Assembly: GCA_947491225.1 (NCBI GenBank)
Contig: CANLIE010000021.1
Location: 1 to 53,877, forward strand
Length of the DNA stretch: 53,877 nucleotides
From: an uncultured Cellulophaga sp.
GTDB lineage: Bacteria > Bacteroidota > Bacteroidia > Flavobacteriales > Flavobacteriaceae
Direction: 5' to 3'
The position numbers and the translations under genes were made by a program. A model generated the notes under the pieces. The model did no database searches and was not told the DNA's origin. It worked only from the letters and a program-made list of their open reading frames with translations. The number at the start of each line of letters is the position of its first letter. The first letter of the stretch is position 1. This document shows positions 10,669 through 19,683 of this stretch, in pieces.

Positions 10669-11388
10669 ATGGGAAACATAACTACTTTAGGAAAAGTATA
10701 TTTAATACCTACTACTTTAGGGGATAATGAACCTCTAGAAGTGCTTCCAATTTCTATTAAACGCACAATAGAAAATATAGATTATTATATTGTAGAAAAT
10801 GAAAAAACAGCTAGACGTTTCATAAAAAAAATAAGTTCAGGTAAATCTCAACCCAGTCTACATATAGAACTAATAAACAAGTTTACTGATCCATTGACAA
10901 TACCAAGCCTTCTAAACCCTTGTCTTGAAGGTAAAAATATTGGAATAATTTCTGAAGCTGGTTGCCCAGGTATTGCAGATCCTGGTGCAGAAGTAGTTAA
11001 GATTGCACATCAAAAAAAAATACAAGTAGTACCTCTTGTTGGTCCTTCTTCAATTTTTTTAGCGTTAATGGCAAGTGGTTTAAATGGTCAAAGTTTTGCT
11101 TTTAATGGTTATCTACCTATAGATACTAACGAAAGGAAAATTGCCATTAAAAAAATGGAGCGTACTTCTAAAGATTTGAATCAATCCCAAATATTTATAG
11201 AAACACCTTACAGAAATGAAAAATTATTAGCTGAATTTCTCAAGACGTTATCCAACCACACACTCTTAACTATAGCAACAGACATTACATTAACAAGCGA
11301 ACAAATTGCTACTAATACAATTGGTGAGTGGAAAAAAATAAGGATTGATTTAAACAAAAGACCAACTATTTTTATATTTCAAGCATAA
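10669..11388 (+). CDS. SAM-dependent methyltransferase of the tetrapyrrole methylase (RsmI-like) fold
   Basis: A 239-residue protein of the TP-methylase fold. Recognisable features are GKVYLIPTTLGDNEP at the N-terminus, the loop ISEAGCPGIADPG (about residues 95-107) and the segment VVPLVGPSSIFLALMASGLNGQSFAFNGYLP, all typical of RsmI. RsmI 2'-O-methylates C1402 of 16S rRNA. This flavobacterial version diverges from classical RsmI, with the loop GCPGIADPG instead of GTPGISDPG, so I give no symbol. It is the last gene before a terminator at 11391-11418. Confidence 0.82.
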   Translation: MGNITTLGKVYLIPTTLGDNEPLEVLPISIKRTIENIDYYIVENEKTARRFIKKISSGKSQPSLHIELINKFTDPLTIPSLLNPCLEGKNIGIISEAGCPGIADPGAEVVKIAHQKKIQVVPLVGPSSIFLALMASGLNGQSFAFNGYLPIDTNERKIAIKKMERTSKDLNQSQIFIETPYRNEKLLAEFLKTLSNHTLLTIATDITLTSEQIATNTIGEWKKIRIDLNKRPTIFIFQA

Positions 11389-11390
11389 AA

Positions 11391-11418
11391 AACCCTAACA
11401 AAATATTCTGCTAGGGTT
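11391..11418. terminator. bidirectional hairpin terminator
   Basis: AACCCTA (11391-11397) pairs with TAGGGTT (11412-11418) around a 14-base loop. An A run precedes it and a T-rich stretch follows, so it can end transcripts from both sides. It lies between the convergent methylase gene and the lysozyme-like gene. Confidence 0.65.
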
Positions 11419-11440
11419 ATTTCATTTTCAAAGTGTAAAA

Positions 11441-12100
11441 TTATAAAACTCTTGGGTTCTTCTCTGCTTTAACAACAGCTGATACATCATAACCAGCAAA
11501 TATTTTCATATAATAGCTAATACTAGAACCATAAGCATCTTTTACGGAATGATTTCCTCTTGAGCGTAAAAACTTTTTAACGTTTCCTGGTCCAGCTAAA
11601 TGGGCTGCAGCCAATATACCTGACTCTGTAATATCTAAACCAGCAATTTTACGCCCCACATACTTACGTATATCTTTACGCAATATCCACTTGTTTCTAG
11701 ATAGGTTAGCATAGAATACTTTTTCTTGTAATATTGGGTTGTTTAAAAAAGATGCTACATTAGTAACGCCCATTAATTGCAGGGTTTCAACTCCAAACTG
11801 ATACTTACCCAAGTACCCCATAGTATTTGTAACAAAATAATTTCCTTGAGACTCCTTAAAAGCTAAAGCCTCTTTAAAACCCATATATGATTCTCCTAAA
11901 AAAACTGGAGTAACTGCAGGGATAAAATCATTTACAATAACAGTTTCGCATTTGGGATACAAAACTTCAGTAGGTTCTTTTATCTTAAGCGTTTCTGGCA
12001 ACTCTACAATAGTAACAAAAGGTTCTATTATATTATAACTAAAACTTGTTAAAATAAATACCATGATAAGGGGGATTAATTTACTAATCCACTTTCTCAT
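11441..12100 (-). CDS. exported lysozyme-like (transglycosylase-type) protein
   Basis: A 219-residue protein with an N-terminal signal anchor (KLIPLIMVFILTSF) and a lysozyme-like domain from about residue 72. The catalytic glutamate is likely E83 in ALAFKESQGNY, followed by the typical N-x-x-G-x-x-GKYQFG segment (92-103) and later AAHLAGPGNVKKFL. Such proteins cleave peptidoglycan glycan strands. Relatives in this family are sometimes labelled LysM proteins, but I see no LysM repeat here. It is downstream of mltG, with its own promoter candidate at 12170-12177. Confidence 0.78.
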   Translation of the reverse strand: MRKWISKLIPLIMVFILTSFSYNIIEPFVTIVELPETLKIKEPTEVLYPKCETVIVNDFIPAVTPVFLGESYMGFKEALAFKESQGNYFVTNTMGYLGKYQFGVETLQLMGVTNVASFLNNPILQEKVFYANLSRNKWILRKDIRKYVGRKIAGLDITESGILAAAHLAGPGNVKKFLRSRGNHSVKDAYGSSISYYMKIFAGYDVSAVVKAEKNPRVL

Positions 12101-12169
12101 ATAGTTTAATTTCTTAAGACTTACATTTTAATGTTATAAAAACATTAAGCTTGCTTAAATTTCTCGCTG

Positions 12170-12177
12170 CAAATTTA
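12170..12177 (-). promoter_or_regulatory. -7 promoter element for the lysozyme-like gene
   Basis: The minus strand reads TAAATTTG, a perfect match to the Bacteroidota -7 element TAnnTTTG. It is 70 bases upstream of the start codon at 12100. No TTG is found at the ideal -33 spacing, so the evidence is the -7 element alone. Confidence 0.4.
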
Positions 12178-12261
12178 GGTGTGTTTTTTTCTTAGTAGTG
12201 TTAAAAATGTATAAAAAATGAGTTTTTTTGGATATTCGGAGTAAATTAACAGGTAAAATGC

Positions 12262-13305
12262 CTATCTGTTAATGTTTTGCATATTAATCCATCGGATATA
12301 CTGTTCTTTATTTCGGTTATGTTGTGCTAATGTCTTTGCAAATTTATGATATCCAAAATTTTCAACATTGGCAACAAAATAATAATAATTATGCTTTTCT
12401 GGGTTTAAAACAGCTTCAATTGCAGATATGTCTGGCATAGTTATGGGACCTGGAGGCAATCCTGCATATTTGTATGTATTATAAGGAGAGTCTAATTCCA
12501 AATCTTTATATAATACTCTTTTTATTACCTGATCAAAATTACCTTGATGTAATTTTAAAGCATATATAACAGTAGGATCAGCTTGTAGTAACATTCCCGT
12601 CTTTAACCTATTTAAATATACCCCTGCTACTCTTGGTCTCTCATCTACCTTAGCTGTTTCTTTATGTACTATTGAAGCCAAGGTTACAACCTCATTAACT
12701 GTTAAACCCAATGATTTAGCTTTTTCTTTACGTTTACTATTCCAAAACCTAAGATATTCTCTATACATTTTATCCCTAAATTTTTCAGCAGATGTATTCC
12801 AAAAAAACTCATAACTATTAGGTATATACATACCTAATTTATTCGCTTCATTAAAGTCTTTTTCATTTAAAAAATTAATATCATTAAATGTATTCACTAA
12901 AGACACACTATCTGCTTCTATCTGCTGAGATACCCTACCTGCTAAATCTTGTATTGTTTCTTGATTATTAAAAGATACTTTTACAGGAATGTTATTGCTA
13001 CGTAAAGCATTAATGATTTCATTATTATTCATCCCTTTTTTTATTCCAAATTTTCCTGCTCTAATATTGGATACATACCCTTTTCTTTTTGCTGCTGCCT
13101 CAAAATCTTTTATATCTTCTACCAAAGGAGTTAGGTACTCCTTTACATTACTATAATTATCAGTGGATTTAATATACACGTAAGCAATATCATTATTAAA
13201 GTTAGTATTAGGTGTAAAAAATACGCTATATACCATATATGAAAAAGCACCACCAACAACCAAACCAATAAGTAATACTGCTATTAAAATCTTCTTTATA
13301 TACAT
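12262..13305 (-). CDS. mltG: endolytic transglycosylase MltG
   Basis: Cuts nascent peptidoglycan glycan strands at the membrane. The 347 residues have one N-terminal membrane helix (5-25), a LysM-like region and the YceG catalytic domain. The catalytic glutamate is E216 in LASIVHKETAK, followed by RPRVAGVYLNRL, LLQADPTVIYAL and the end motif SPYNTY-GLPPGPI. Its first base is the last base of the upstream acetyltransferase frame. An inverted repeat ATTAACAG/CTGTTAAT (12245-12273) overlaps the stop codon but lacks a T run. Confidence 0.95.
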   Translation of the reverse strand: MYIKKILIAVLLIGLVVGGAFSYMVYSVFFTPNTNFNNDIAYVYIKSTDNYSNVKEYLTPLVEDIKDFEAAAKRKGYVSNIRAGKFGIKKGMNNNEIINALRSNNIPVKVSFNNQETIQDLAGRVSQQIEADSVSLVNTFNDINFLNEKDFNEANKLGMYIPNSYEFFWNTSAEKFRDKMYREYLRFWNSKRKEKAKSLGLTVNEVVTLASIVHKETAKVDERPRVAGVYLNRLKTGMLLQADPTVIYALKLHQGNFDQVIKRVLYKDLELDSPYNTYKYAGLPPGPITMPDISAIEAVLNPEKHNYYYFVANVENFGYHKFAKTLAQHNRNKEQYIRWINMQNINR

Positions 13306-13829
13306 TAATTGTTTATCTTTTGATATAATATTTCATTTAAAAAGACTCCTTTGGAAAAAATCCAATCTCTTTTTATGCCAACTGCTTTAAAGTCTAATTT
13401 TTCAAACAAATGGACACTGGCTGAGTTTGACTCTAGTACATTTGCATAAACCTGATGTAAGTTTAATACATTAAATACATAATCACAAATCAAACATAAT
13501 GCTTCTGTTCCAATACCTTTATTTCTATCCTCTTTTTTTGAGACAATAACGCCAAGACCTACCTTTTTATTTACAGGATCAAAATTAAACAAATCTATCA
13601 ATCCTATTACTTTACCTGTAGCATTACAAATGCACAAGCGCAATTGTTTGGCTTCATAAATATCTTTGTAAGAATTTTGAAGGTAAAGCTCTAAAATATG
13701 TTTAGAGTATGGAGCAACAGTACCACTAATTTCCCATATATTGGTATCGTTTTCCAATTCATATAAAAAATCAATATCTTTTGGCTCTATTGCCCTTAGA
13801 TATATATGTTCTCCTTTTAGGTTTAACAC
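13305..13829 (-). CDS. GNAT family acetyltransferase, RimJ/RimL-like
   Basis: A 174-residue protein starting LKGEHIYLRAIEPKDIDFLY, the usual start of RimJ/RimL-type acetyltransferases. The acetyl-CoA motif is KKEDRNKGIGTEAL (about 116-129), and the C-terminal half has NVLESNSASVHLFEKLDFKAVGIKRDW. These enzymes acetylate N-termini of ribosomal proteins or small molecules; the substrate is unknown. It overlaps dapF by 7 bases and mltG by 1 base, so the three form a tight operon. Confidence 0.88.
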   Translation of the reverse strand: MLNLKGEHIYLRAIEPKDIDFLYELENDTNIWEISGTVAPYSKHILELYLQNSYKDIYEAKQLRLCICNATGKVIGLIDLFNFDPVNKKVGLGVIVSKKEDRNKGIGTEALCLICDYVFNVLNLHQVYANVLESNSASVHLFEKLDFKAVGIKRDWIFSKGVFLNEILYQKINN

Positions 13830-14596
13830 TCTATTTCTCCTTTAAAAACTTGCTTTGCTGGTCCTGTTAAAAAAATAGTATTATAACCAGAAACAGATTT
13901 ATTAAAACTAATTTCAAGGTTACCGCCCATTACTTTTATAGGTATTTTAGTTTTTTCAGTTTTTCCTATCTTATGCATAGTTAATGCTACCGCAGTTACA
14001 CCTGTCCCACAAGAAAGTGTTTCGTTTTCAACTCCTCTCTCGTATGTTCTCACAGTAAAACCATCTTCTGTTTGTTCAACAAAATTAATATTACTTCCAT
14101 TGGCACCATATAAGCTATACCTTAATCTTTTTCCCTCTTCATACACATTAAAATCATCTATATTGTTTACTAATTGAACATGGTGAGGAGAACCAGTATT
14201 TAAAAAAGCATAATTATTTTTTTCTTTTATATCATCAACATCTATCATTTGCAGGCTAACATTTTCATTTTCTATGGTTGCATTATGAATTCCATCTACT
14301 GCATTAAATATAGTTTTATTCTTAATTATCCCTAAAAAATTAGCGAATGCAACCAGACACCTTCCTCCGTTACCACACATTGTACTTTCAGTACCATCTG
14401 CATTATAATAGACCATTTTAAAGTCAGCATTATCATCGTCTTCTAACAGAATTAACCCATCTGCTCCAACACCAAATTTACGATTACATAGAAAATTAAT
14501 TAACTTTGTGTTATTCTTGGGAAATTCTAGAGATCTATTATCGATCATTATAAAATCGTTTCCTGTTCCTTGGTATTTATAAAAAGTAATATACAT
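13823..14596 (-). CDS. dapF: diaminopimelate epimerase DapF
   Basis: Converts LL- to meso-diaminopimelate for lysine and peptidoglycan synthesis. I choose the ATG at 14596 because MYITFYKYQGTGNDFIMIDN is the canonical N-terminus; a longer frame from 14644 adds 16 unlikely residues. With this start (257 residues) the two catalytic cysteines are C74 (MCGNGGRC) and C196 (SCGTG). It heads the minus-strand group dapF, acetyltransferase, mltG, all linked to the cell wall or packed by overlap, and is divergent from the HtrA gene. Confidence 0.96.
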   Translation of the reverse strand: MYITFYKYQGTGNDFIMIDNRSLEFPKNNTKLINFLCNRKFGVGADGLILLEDDDNADFKMVYYNADGTESTMCGNGGRCLVAFANFLGIIKNKTIFNAVDGIHNATIENENVSLQMIDVDDIKEKNNYAFLNTGSPHHVQLVNNIDDFNVYEEGKRLRYSLYGANGSNINFVEQTEDGFTVRTYERGVENETLSCGTGVTAVALTMHKIGKTEKTKIPIKVMGGNLEISFNKSVSGYNTIFLTGPAKQVFKGEIEC

Positions 14597-14710
14597 AAAG
14601 ACAAAGATATAATTTGTTAAGGTTTTTTTAGCAGTTAAAAACACGTTAAATTCAATCTTTTAAAAAATTAAAATTATAATTTTACATTATAATGTTAATA
14701 TTCTATAATT

Positions 14711-16108
14711 ATGAAAAAAATAACAAGTTTACTAACCGTTTCCGTCCTAGCTGGCGTTATTACATTAGGAGCATATAAATTATTTTTTGAAAAAGAAAAT
14801 TACCACATCATAACTGAAGAATCTAATACTCCTATATTTAGAACCAGTAATCTTCCTGTATCCTATAAAGGGGCTGGGATAAATGAAGTTGATTTTACAA
14901 CTGCAGCAGAAAACACGGTAAATGCTGTAGTACACGTAAAAAACGTATCTATAAATGAAGAAAAGAATGAAATAATGCGTTTTTTTTATGGTCCAGGAGT
15001 TAGTGTTCGTCCACAAATTGGTACAGGATCTGGTGTAATAATTTCTGAGGATGGTCATATAGTTACAAACCATCATGTCATAAAAGGTGCAACTCATTTA
15101 CAAGTTACCTTAAATAATAATAAAATTTATGATGCGGAACTGGTTGGATCTGATCCAAATACAGACATAGCACTCTTAAAGATTCATGCAAAACGAAAAT
15201 TACCATACTTAGTTTTTGGAGACAGTAACAATGCTAAGGTTGGTGAATGGGTCTTGGCAGTTGGCAACCCTTTTAACTTAACATCTACAGTTACTGCTGG
15301 TATAATAAGTGCTAAGGCACGAGACTTAAATATGGACAACAGTCAATCATTCATACAAACAGATGCTGCCGTAAATCCAGGAAATAGTGGTGGTGCATTA
15401 GTAAACACAAATGGTAACCTTATTGGTATTAATACTGCTATAAGTTCAGGAACAGGGTCTTATGTTGGCTATTCTTTTGCTGTACCTAGTAATATTGCAA
15501 AAAAAGTTATAGAAGATATTATAGAATACGGTAACGTATTAAATGGAATTCTTGGTATTACCACTCCTAAAATAAACTCTAGATATGCTGTGGAAAATGG
15601 ATTAAATGAAATTGATGGTGTTTACATAGAAGATGTAATTGAAGATTCTGGTGCTTACGAAGCTAAGCTACAAGTTGGTGATATCATTAAAAAAGCAGAT
15701 AATATTAAAATTAACAAACTTGCAGACCTTAATGGCTACTTATCTACCAAAAGACCTGGTGACACTATAAATTTATATTTTATAAGAGATGGTAAAGAAA
15801 TCACTAAACCAGTAGTTTTAAAAGAAAGACAGACAACAACAATAGAAAGTTTAGGATTAGATATAAAAAATTTAAATGAAAAAGATAAGAAAAAGTTTAA
15901 AACAAAAAAAGGTGTCAAAATCATAGGTGTATCAGAAACTCATCGTAATCATGACTTAGTAGGAAAGGTAATCTTATCTGTTAATAATGAAGAAATAAAT
16001 AATATTCAAGAAGCAAGAACTTTATTTGGAAGAATAAGTAGATATAAAAGCAATTACATTATTCTTATAAATGAAAAAGGAGAAAGAGAACAACTAATAT
16101 TACAATAA
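14711..16108 (+). CDS. HtrA/Deg-type periplasmic serine protease
   Basis: An envelope quality-control protease of 465 residues. It has an N-terminal signal/anchor (residues 4-25) and a trypsin-like domain with the triad H122 (TNHHV), D152 (TDIALLKI) and S226 (GNSGG). PDZ1 covers about 275-365 (NGILGI...DSGAYEAKLQVGDII) and a divergent PDZ2 the C-terminus. All catalytic residues are present. It stands alone, with a strong terminator after it at 16133-16163. Confidence 0.94.
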   Translation: MKKITSLLTVSVLAGVITLGAYKLFFEKENYHIITEESNTPIFRTSNLPVSYKGAGINEVDFTTAAENTVNAVVHVKNVSINEEKNEIMRFFYGPGVSVRPQIGTGSGVIISEDGHIVTNHHVIKGATHLQVTLNNNKIYDAELVGSDPNTDIALLKIHAKRKLPYLVFGDSNNAKVGEWVLAVGNPFNLTSTVTAGIISAKARDLNMDNSQSFIQTDAAVNPGNSGGALVNTNGNLIGINTAISSGTGSYVGYSFAVPSNIAKKVIEDIIEYGNVLNGILGITTPKINSRYAVENGLNEIDGVYIEDVIEDSGAYEAKLQVGDIIKKADNIKINKLADLNGYLSTKRPGDTINLYFIRDGKEITKPVVLKERQTTTIESLGLDIKNLNEKDKKKFKTKKGVKIIGVSETHRNHDLVGKVILSVNNEEINNIQEARTLFGRISRYKSNYIILINEKGEREQLILQ

Positions 16109-16132
16109 AACTAAAGATACCTTTAAACGAAA

Positions 16133-16163
16133 AAAAATGCGGACTTAACGAATCCGCATTTTT
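16133..16163 (+). terminator. rho-independent terminator after the HtrA gene
   Basis: AAAAATGCGGA (16133-16143) pairs with TCCGCATTTTT (16153-16163) around the 9-base loop CTTAACGAA. The A tract and following T run make it work in either direction. It is 24 bases after the stop codon. Confidence 0.85.
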
Positions 16164-16200
16164 TATTTAAAAACATTTTATGAAAACGTTTGAAATATAG

Positions 16201-16208
16201 TATTTTTG
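16201..16208 (+). promoter_or_regulatory. -7 promoter element of gap
   Basis: TATTTTTG at 16201-16208 is a perfect match to TAnnTTTG, 30 bases upstream of the GAPDH start codon and behind the preceding terminator. A TTG at the ideal -33 spacing is not seen. Confidence 0.5.
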
Positions 16209-16238
16209 CCCAAAAATTAATCATTTAAATTATATTTA

Positions 16239-17687
16239 ATGAGCGCCAGTAAATCCTATGAAAAAGAATTAGCTTTTCAAGCAGACAGAAGAAAAGCAAC
16301 TACAGAGTTCATAAAGATTGTAAGTAACCTATGGTATGATAAGTCTATTGAGGTAGTTCTTTTCAAAAATCAAATTATTGATAAAAATGTCAGTGACATA
16401 ATTAACCTTCATGAATATGCTGGTGAATTTGTACAAAAACCAATTTCAATTTTTGATTCTGTAGAAATCCTAAGAGCAATTAATGACATTAAATTGCCCC
16501 CTGCTAAGCTAGACATTGGTAAACTTACATACGAATATCATGCAGATGAAAACAACTATAGCAATGTTAAAGCATTTGTTTTAGATAAGTTAAAGGATGC
16601 TGACGGAGCCAAAAGTATAAAACCTAAAGATGTAGTATTATATGGTTTTGGTAGAATAGGAAGATTAGTTGCAAGAGAACTTATGTCTAAAACTGGTAAA
16701 GGAAATCAGCTAAGGCTTAGAGCTATAGTAACCAGAGGTGCAATTACTCAGGATGTGCTTGAAAAAAGAGCTAGTCTTTTACGTACAGATTCAGTTCATG
16801 GTCAGTTTACTGGAACAATTGACGTAGACTTAAAAAATAGCGCCCTCATCATTAATGGTACAACCGTACATATTATCTCAGCCCAAAAACCAGAAGACAT
16901 TGATTATACTAAGTACGGTATTATTAGTGCTCTTATAATAGATAACACTGGTGCATTTAGAGACAAAGAAGCATTAAGTAGACATTTAGAATCTAAAGGA
17001 GCCTCAAGAGTTCTTTTAACTGCACCAGGGAAAGAAATCCCAAATATTGTACATGGTGTAAACCACCTGGAGTACAATCCAGATACAATAAAAATATTTT
17101 CTGCTGCATCTTGTACAACAAATGCAATTACACCTATTTTAAAAGTTGTAGAAGATTCACTAGGTATTAAAAAAGGGCATCTAGAAACTATACATGCGTA
17201 CACTAACGATCAGAACTTAGTAGATAATATGCATAGTAAATATCGCCGTGGCAGAGCAGCGGCATTAAATATGGTAATTACAGAAACTGGTGCTGGTAAA
17301 GCAGTTTCAAAAGCACTACCAAGCCTAGAAGGAAAATTAAGCTCTAATGCTATTAGAGTTCCTGTACCAAATGGATCTTTGGCTATATTAAACTTAGAAG
17401 TAAAAAACAAAACGTCTAAAGAGAGTTTAAATACAATTCTTAAAAAATATGCTCTAGAAGGTAATCTTGTAGAGCAAATTAAATATTCCTTAAGTAATGA
17501 ATTGGTTTCTTCTGATATTATTGGTACTTCTGCCCCATCAATTTATGATAGCCCAGCTACAATAGTATCCCAAGATGGTAAAAGTATTGTTTTATATATC
17601 TGGTACGATAATGAATATGGATATTCGCATCAAGTAATAAGATTAGCTAAGTACATCTCTAAGGTAAGGAGATTTACATACTATTAA
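16239..17687 (+). CDS. gap: glyceraldehyde-3-phosphate dehydrogenase, long form
   Basis: Oxidises or forms 1,3-bisphosphoglycerate in glycolysis or gluconeogenesis. The 482 residues include an unusual N-terminal extension of about 130 residues before the NAD(P)-binding GFGRIGRLVAREL (137-149). The catalytic cysteine is C292 in SAASCTTNAI; the C-terminus has WYDNEYGYSHQVIRLAKYI. The long form occurs in Bacteroidota beside a classical shorter GAPDH. Its coenzyme preference and direction cannot be told from sequence. Monocistronic, with its own promoter element and terminator. Confidence 0.93.
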   Translation: MSASKSYEKELAFQADRRKATTEFIKIVSNLWYDKSIEVVLFKNQIIDKNVSDIINLHEYAGEFVQKPISIFDSVEILRAINDIKLPPAKLDIGKLTYEYHADENNYSNVKAFVLDKLKDADGAKSIKPKDVVLYGFGRIGRLVARELMSKTGKGNQLRLRAIVTRGAITQDVLEKRASLLRTDSVHGQFTGTIDVDLKNSALIINGTTVHIISAQKPEDIDYTKYGIISALIIDNTGAFRDKEALSRHLESKGASRVLLTAPGKEIPNIVHGVNHLEYNPDTIKIFSAASCTTNAITPILKVVEDSLGIKKGHLETIHAYTNDQNLVDNMHSKYRRGRAAALNMVITETGAGKAVSKALPSLEGKLSSNAIRVPVPNGSLAILNLEVKNKTSKESLNTILKKYALEGNLVEQIKYSLSNELVSSDIIGTSAPSIYDSPATIVSQDGKSIVLYIWYDNEYGYSHQVIRLAKYISKVRRFTYY

Positions 17688-17700
17688 TCAATTATGCATT

Positions 17701-17782
17701 AAAAACTCCATTGTAATTTACTAAAAAATAGTTTTATATGGGATATTCCGTATAAAAACTATTAACTTTCAATGGAGTTTTT
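17701..17782 (+). terminator. terminator after gap, with a nested inner hairpin
   Basis: An outer pair AAAACTCCATTG (17702-17713) with CAATGGAGTTTT (17770-17781) is followed by a T run. Inside it lies a second hairpin, AATAGTTTT (17727-17735) with AAAACTATT (17755-17763), extended by TATA on both sides. The nested layout is more elaborate than a simple terminator. Confidence 0.75.
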
Positions 17783-17843
17783 TTCTTATCTAAAAATATT
17801 AAATTACTTTAGCTGATTCGTTACAATCATAAATAAAATTAAT

Positions 17844-18476
17844 ATGAAGGGCTTAAAGCTATTACCAATATTTATTGCTTTACTTATATGGAATGTTCAG
17901 TTTGCACAGCAAGATAATCTTGATGAAGACGAAGAAACAACCTTATCATTAGATAGTGGAACAATTGACAATCAATTTAAATACATTTCTAAAAAATCTG
18001 GTAATTACAAAGGATCTGATGGAGTCAGATATGAAGTAGTAAAAATTGCGCATTTAGACAAGCTTAAAAAAAATGTCTTAGATTCTCTTTCTGTATATAG
18101 TAAAAATGAGGTTTCATTAAAAAACATTATTAAGCAATATGAAACTACAATTACAGATTTAAATCAAAAATTAAATACAACCACCAAGAATTTATCTACA
18201 ATTACAGAAGAAAAGGATAGTATGTCTTTTTTAGGAATGCTCGTATCTAAAACATCTTACAACCTTATGTTATGGTCAATAATATGTGGTTTATTAACTT
18301 TACTGGTACTATTCATATACAGATTTAGAAAAAGCAATGTACTAACTCAAGAAGCCAAAACCAATTTATCTGAGCTAGAAGCAGAATTTGAGGATCATAG
18401 AAGAAGAGCTTTGGAGCGTGAGCAAAAAATAAGCAGGCAGCTTTTAGATGAACAAAATAAAAATAGAAAAGCATAG
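17844..18476 (+). CDS. membrane-anchored coiled-coil protein of unknown function
   Basis: A 210-residue protein with a cleavable signal peptide (KLLPIFIALLIWNVQFAQQ), an acidic segment (27-40), a predicted coiled coil at about 85-125, one membrane helix (140-159, LMLWSIICGLLTLLVLFIYR) and a charged, helical C-terminal tail. In flavobacteria proteins like this, near trmD, have been labelled tRNA (guanine-N1)-methyltransferase, but no SAM-binding or SPOUT motif is visible, so I consider that label an error of context. Function unknown. Confidence 0.8.
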   Translation: MKGLKLLPIFIALLIWNVQFAQQDNLDEDEETTLSLDSGTIDNQFKYISKKSGNYKGSDGVRYEVVKIAHLDKLKKNVLDSLSVYSKNEVSLKNIIKQYETTITDLNQKLNTTTKNLSTITEEKDSMSFLGMLVSKTSYNLMLWSIICGLLTLLVLFIYRFRKSNVLTQEAKTNLSELEAEFEDHRRRALEREQKISRQLLDEQNKNRKA

Positions 18477-18516
18477 TCTTAAAAGATTCATTTTAAAGCT
18501 TTTATCTTTATAAATT

Positions 18517-18960
18517 ATGACAACAATAAAAAAAGCAACAATTGCTCATGTTGAATCAATAGCATATCTTTTTAATAGTTATAGAATATTTTACAAGCAA
18601 AAATCCAACTACAAAGCTGCTGTTAATTTCTTAACTGAAAGAATAAAAAAAAATGAGTCTGACATTTTTTTTGCAATTAAAGACAATGAAGTTGTTGGTT
18701 TTACACAACTATACACTACTTTCTCTTCCGTATCATTAGAAAAAATATTTATTTTAAACGATTTGTATGTTTCAGAAAATCAAAGATCTAAAAACATAGG
18801 TGCTGATTTACTAAACAAAGCTAAAGAATATTGTCTAGAGAAAAAATATAAAGGTCTAGCTTTGGAAACTGCCAAAGATAACCCTGCACAAAAACTATAT
18901 GAAAAATTAGGATGGGAAAAAGACACTCATTGCTTTCACTACTTTTGGTCTGCCAAATAG
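18517..18960 (+). CDS. GNAT family N-acetyltransferase
   Basis: A 147-residue acetyltransferase. N-terminal strand and helix TTIKKATIAHVESIAYLFNS, the central strand LNDLYVSENQR, motif A SKNIGADLLNKAKEY, and the C-terminal NPAQKLYEKLGWEKD are all typical. Motif A is degenerate: the usual R/Q-x-x-G-x-G/A is SKNIGA. The substrate is unknown. It lies between the coiled-coil membrane protein and trmD on the same strand. Confidence 0.87.
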   Translation: MTTIKKATIAHVESIAYLFNSYRIFYKQKSNYKAAVNFLTERIKKNESDIFFAIKDNEVVGFTQLYTTFSSVSLEKIFILNDLYVSENQRSKNIGADLLNKAKEYCLEKKYKGLALETAKDNPAQKLYEKLGWEKDTHCFHYFWSAK

Positions 18961-18974
18961 ATAAATCTATATTG

Positions 18975-18982
18975 TATCTTTG
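18975..18982 (+). promoter_or_regulatory. -7 promoter element of trmD
   Basis: TATCTTTG at 18975-18982 matches TAnnTTTG perfectly, 20 bases before the trmD start codon. No well-spaced -33 TTG is present; the nearest is 27 bases upstream. Confidence 0.45.
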
Positions 18983-19002
18983 CTCATAAGTAAGAGCTTA
19001 TT

Positions 19003-19683
19003 ATGAGAATAGATATTATTACCGTATTACCTGAATTACTAAAAAGCCCTTTTGAAGCTTCAATCCTAAAAAGATCAATTGAAAAAGGACTTGTAGAAGT
19101 TCATTTTCATAATTTAAGGGATTATACAGATAAAAGTTATAACCAAATAGACGATTACCAATTTGGAGGTGGTGCTGGTATGGTAATGATGATAGAACCC
19201 ATAGATAAATGTATTACCAAGTTAAAATCTCAAAGAGATTACAATGAGATTATTTATATGACACCAGATGGTAATACACTAAATCAAAAAATGGCTAACA
19301 GCTTATCTTTGGCAGAAAACATAATTATTTTATGTGGACACTACAAAGGAGTAGATCAAAGAGTAAGAGACACTTTAATTACCAAAGAAGTATCCATTGG
19401 TGATTATGTATTATCTGGAGGAGAATTAGGAGCAGCAGTGTTATGTGATACTATTATTAGATTAATACCTGGAGTTTTAAACAATGAAACATCCGCCCTT
19501 ACAGATACTTTTCAAGATGATTTGTTAGCTCCGCCTGTATACACAAGACCAGCAGATTATAAAGGATTAAAAGTGCCTGAAGTATTGCTTAATGGTAATT
19601 TTCCAAAAATTGAAAAGTGGCGAGAAGAACAAGCCTATAAAAGAACTAAACAATTAAGACCTGATTTACTAGAAAATGATTGA
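19003..19683 (+). CDS. trmD: tRNA (guanosine(37)-N1)-methyltransferase TrmD
   Basis: Methylates G37 next to the anticodon, preventing frameshifting. The 226 residues show [20 protein letters not shown], the [12 protein letters not shown] segment, the knot loop [12 protein letters not shown] and [13 protein letters not shown], all hallmarks of the SPOUT-fold TrmD. Length is normal. It overlaps the next small membrane-protein gene by 8 bases; rplS follows about 450 bases on, as in the common trmD-rplS association, though here with its own promoter. Confidence 0.97.
   Translation: MRIDIITVLPELLKSPFEASILKRSIEKGLVEVHFHNLRDYTDKSYNQIDDYQFGGGAGMVMMIEPIDKCITKLKSQRDYNEIIYMTPDGNTLNQKMANSLSLAENIIILCGHYKGVDQRVRDTLITKEVSIGDYVLSGGELGAAVLCDTIIRLIPGVLNNETSALTDTFQDDLLAPPVYTRPADYKGLKVPEVLLNGNFPKIEKWREEQAYKRTKQLRPDLLEND

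Noticed and set aside
12245-12273. Inverted repeat at the end of mltG as a terminator
   Set aside because: The stem overlaps the stop codon and is not followed by a T run on the minus strand.
14780-15097. Minus-strand frame inside the HtrA protease gene
   Set aside because: A shadow of the protease frame, with very skewed Y, F and S content.
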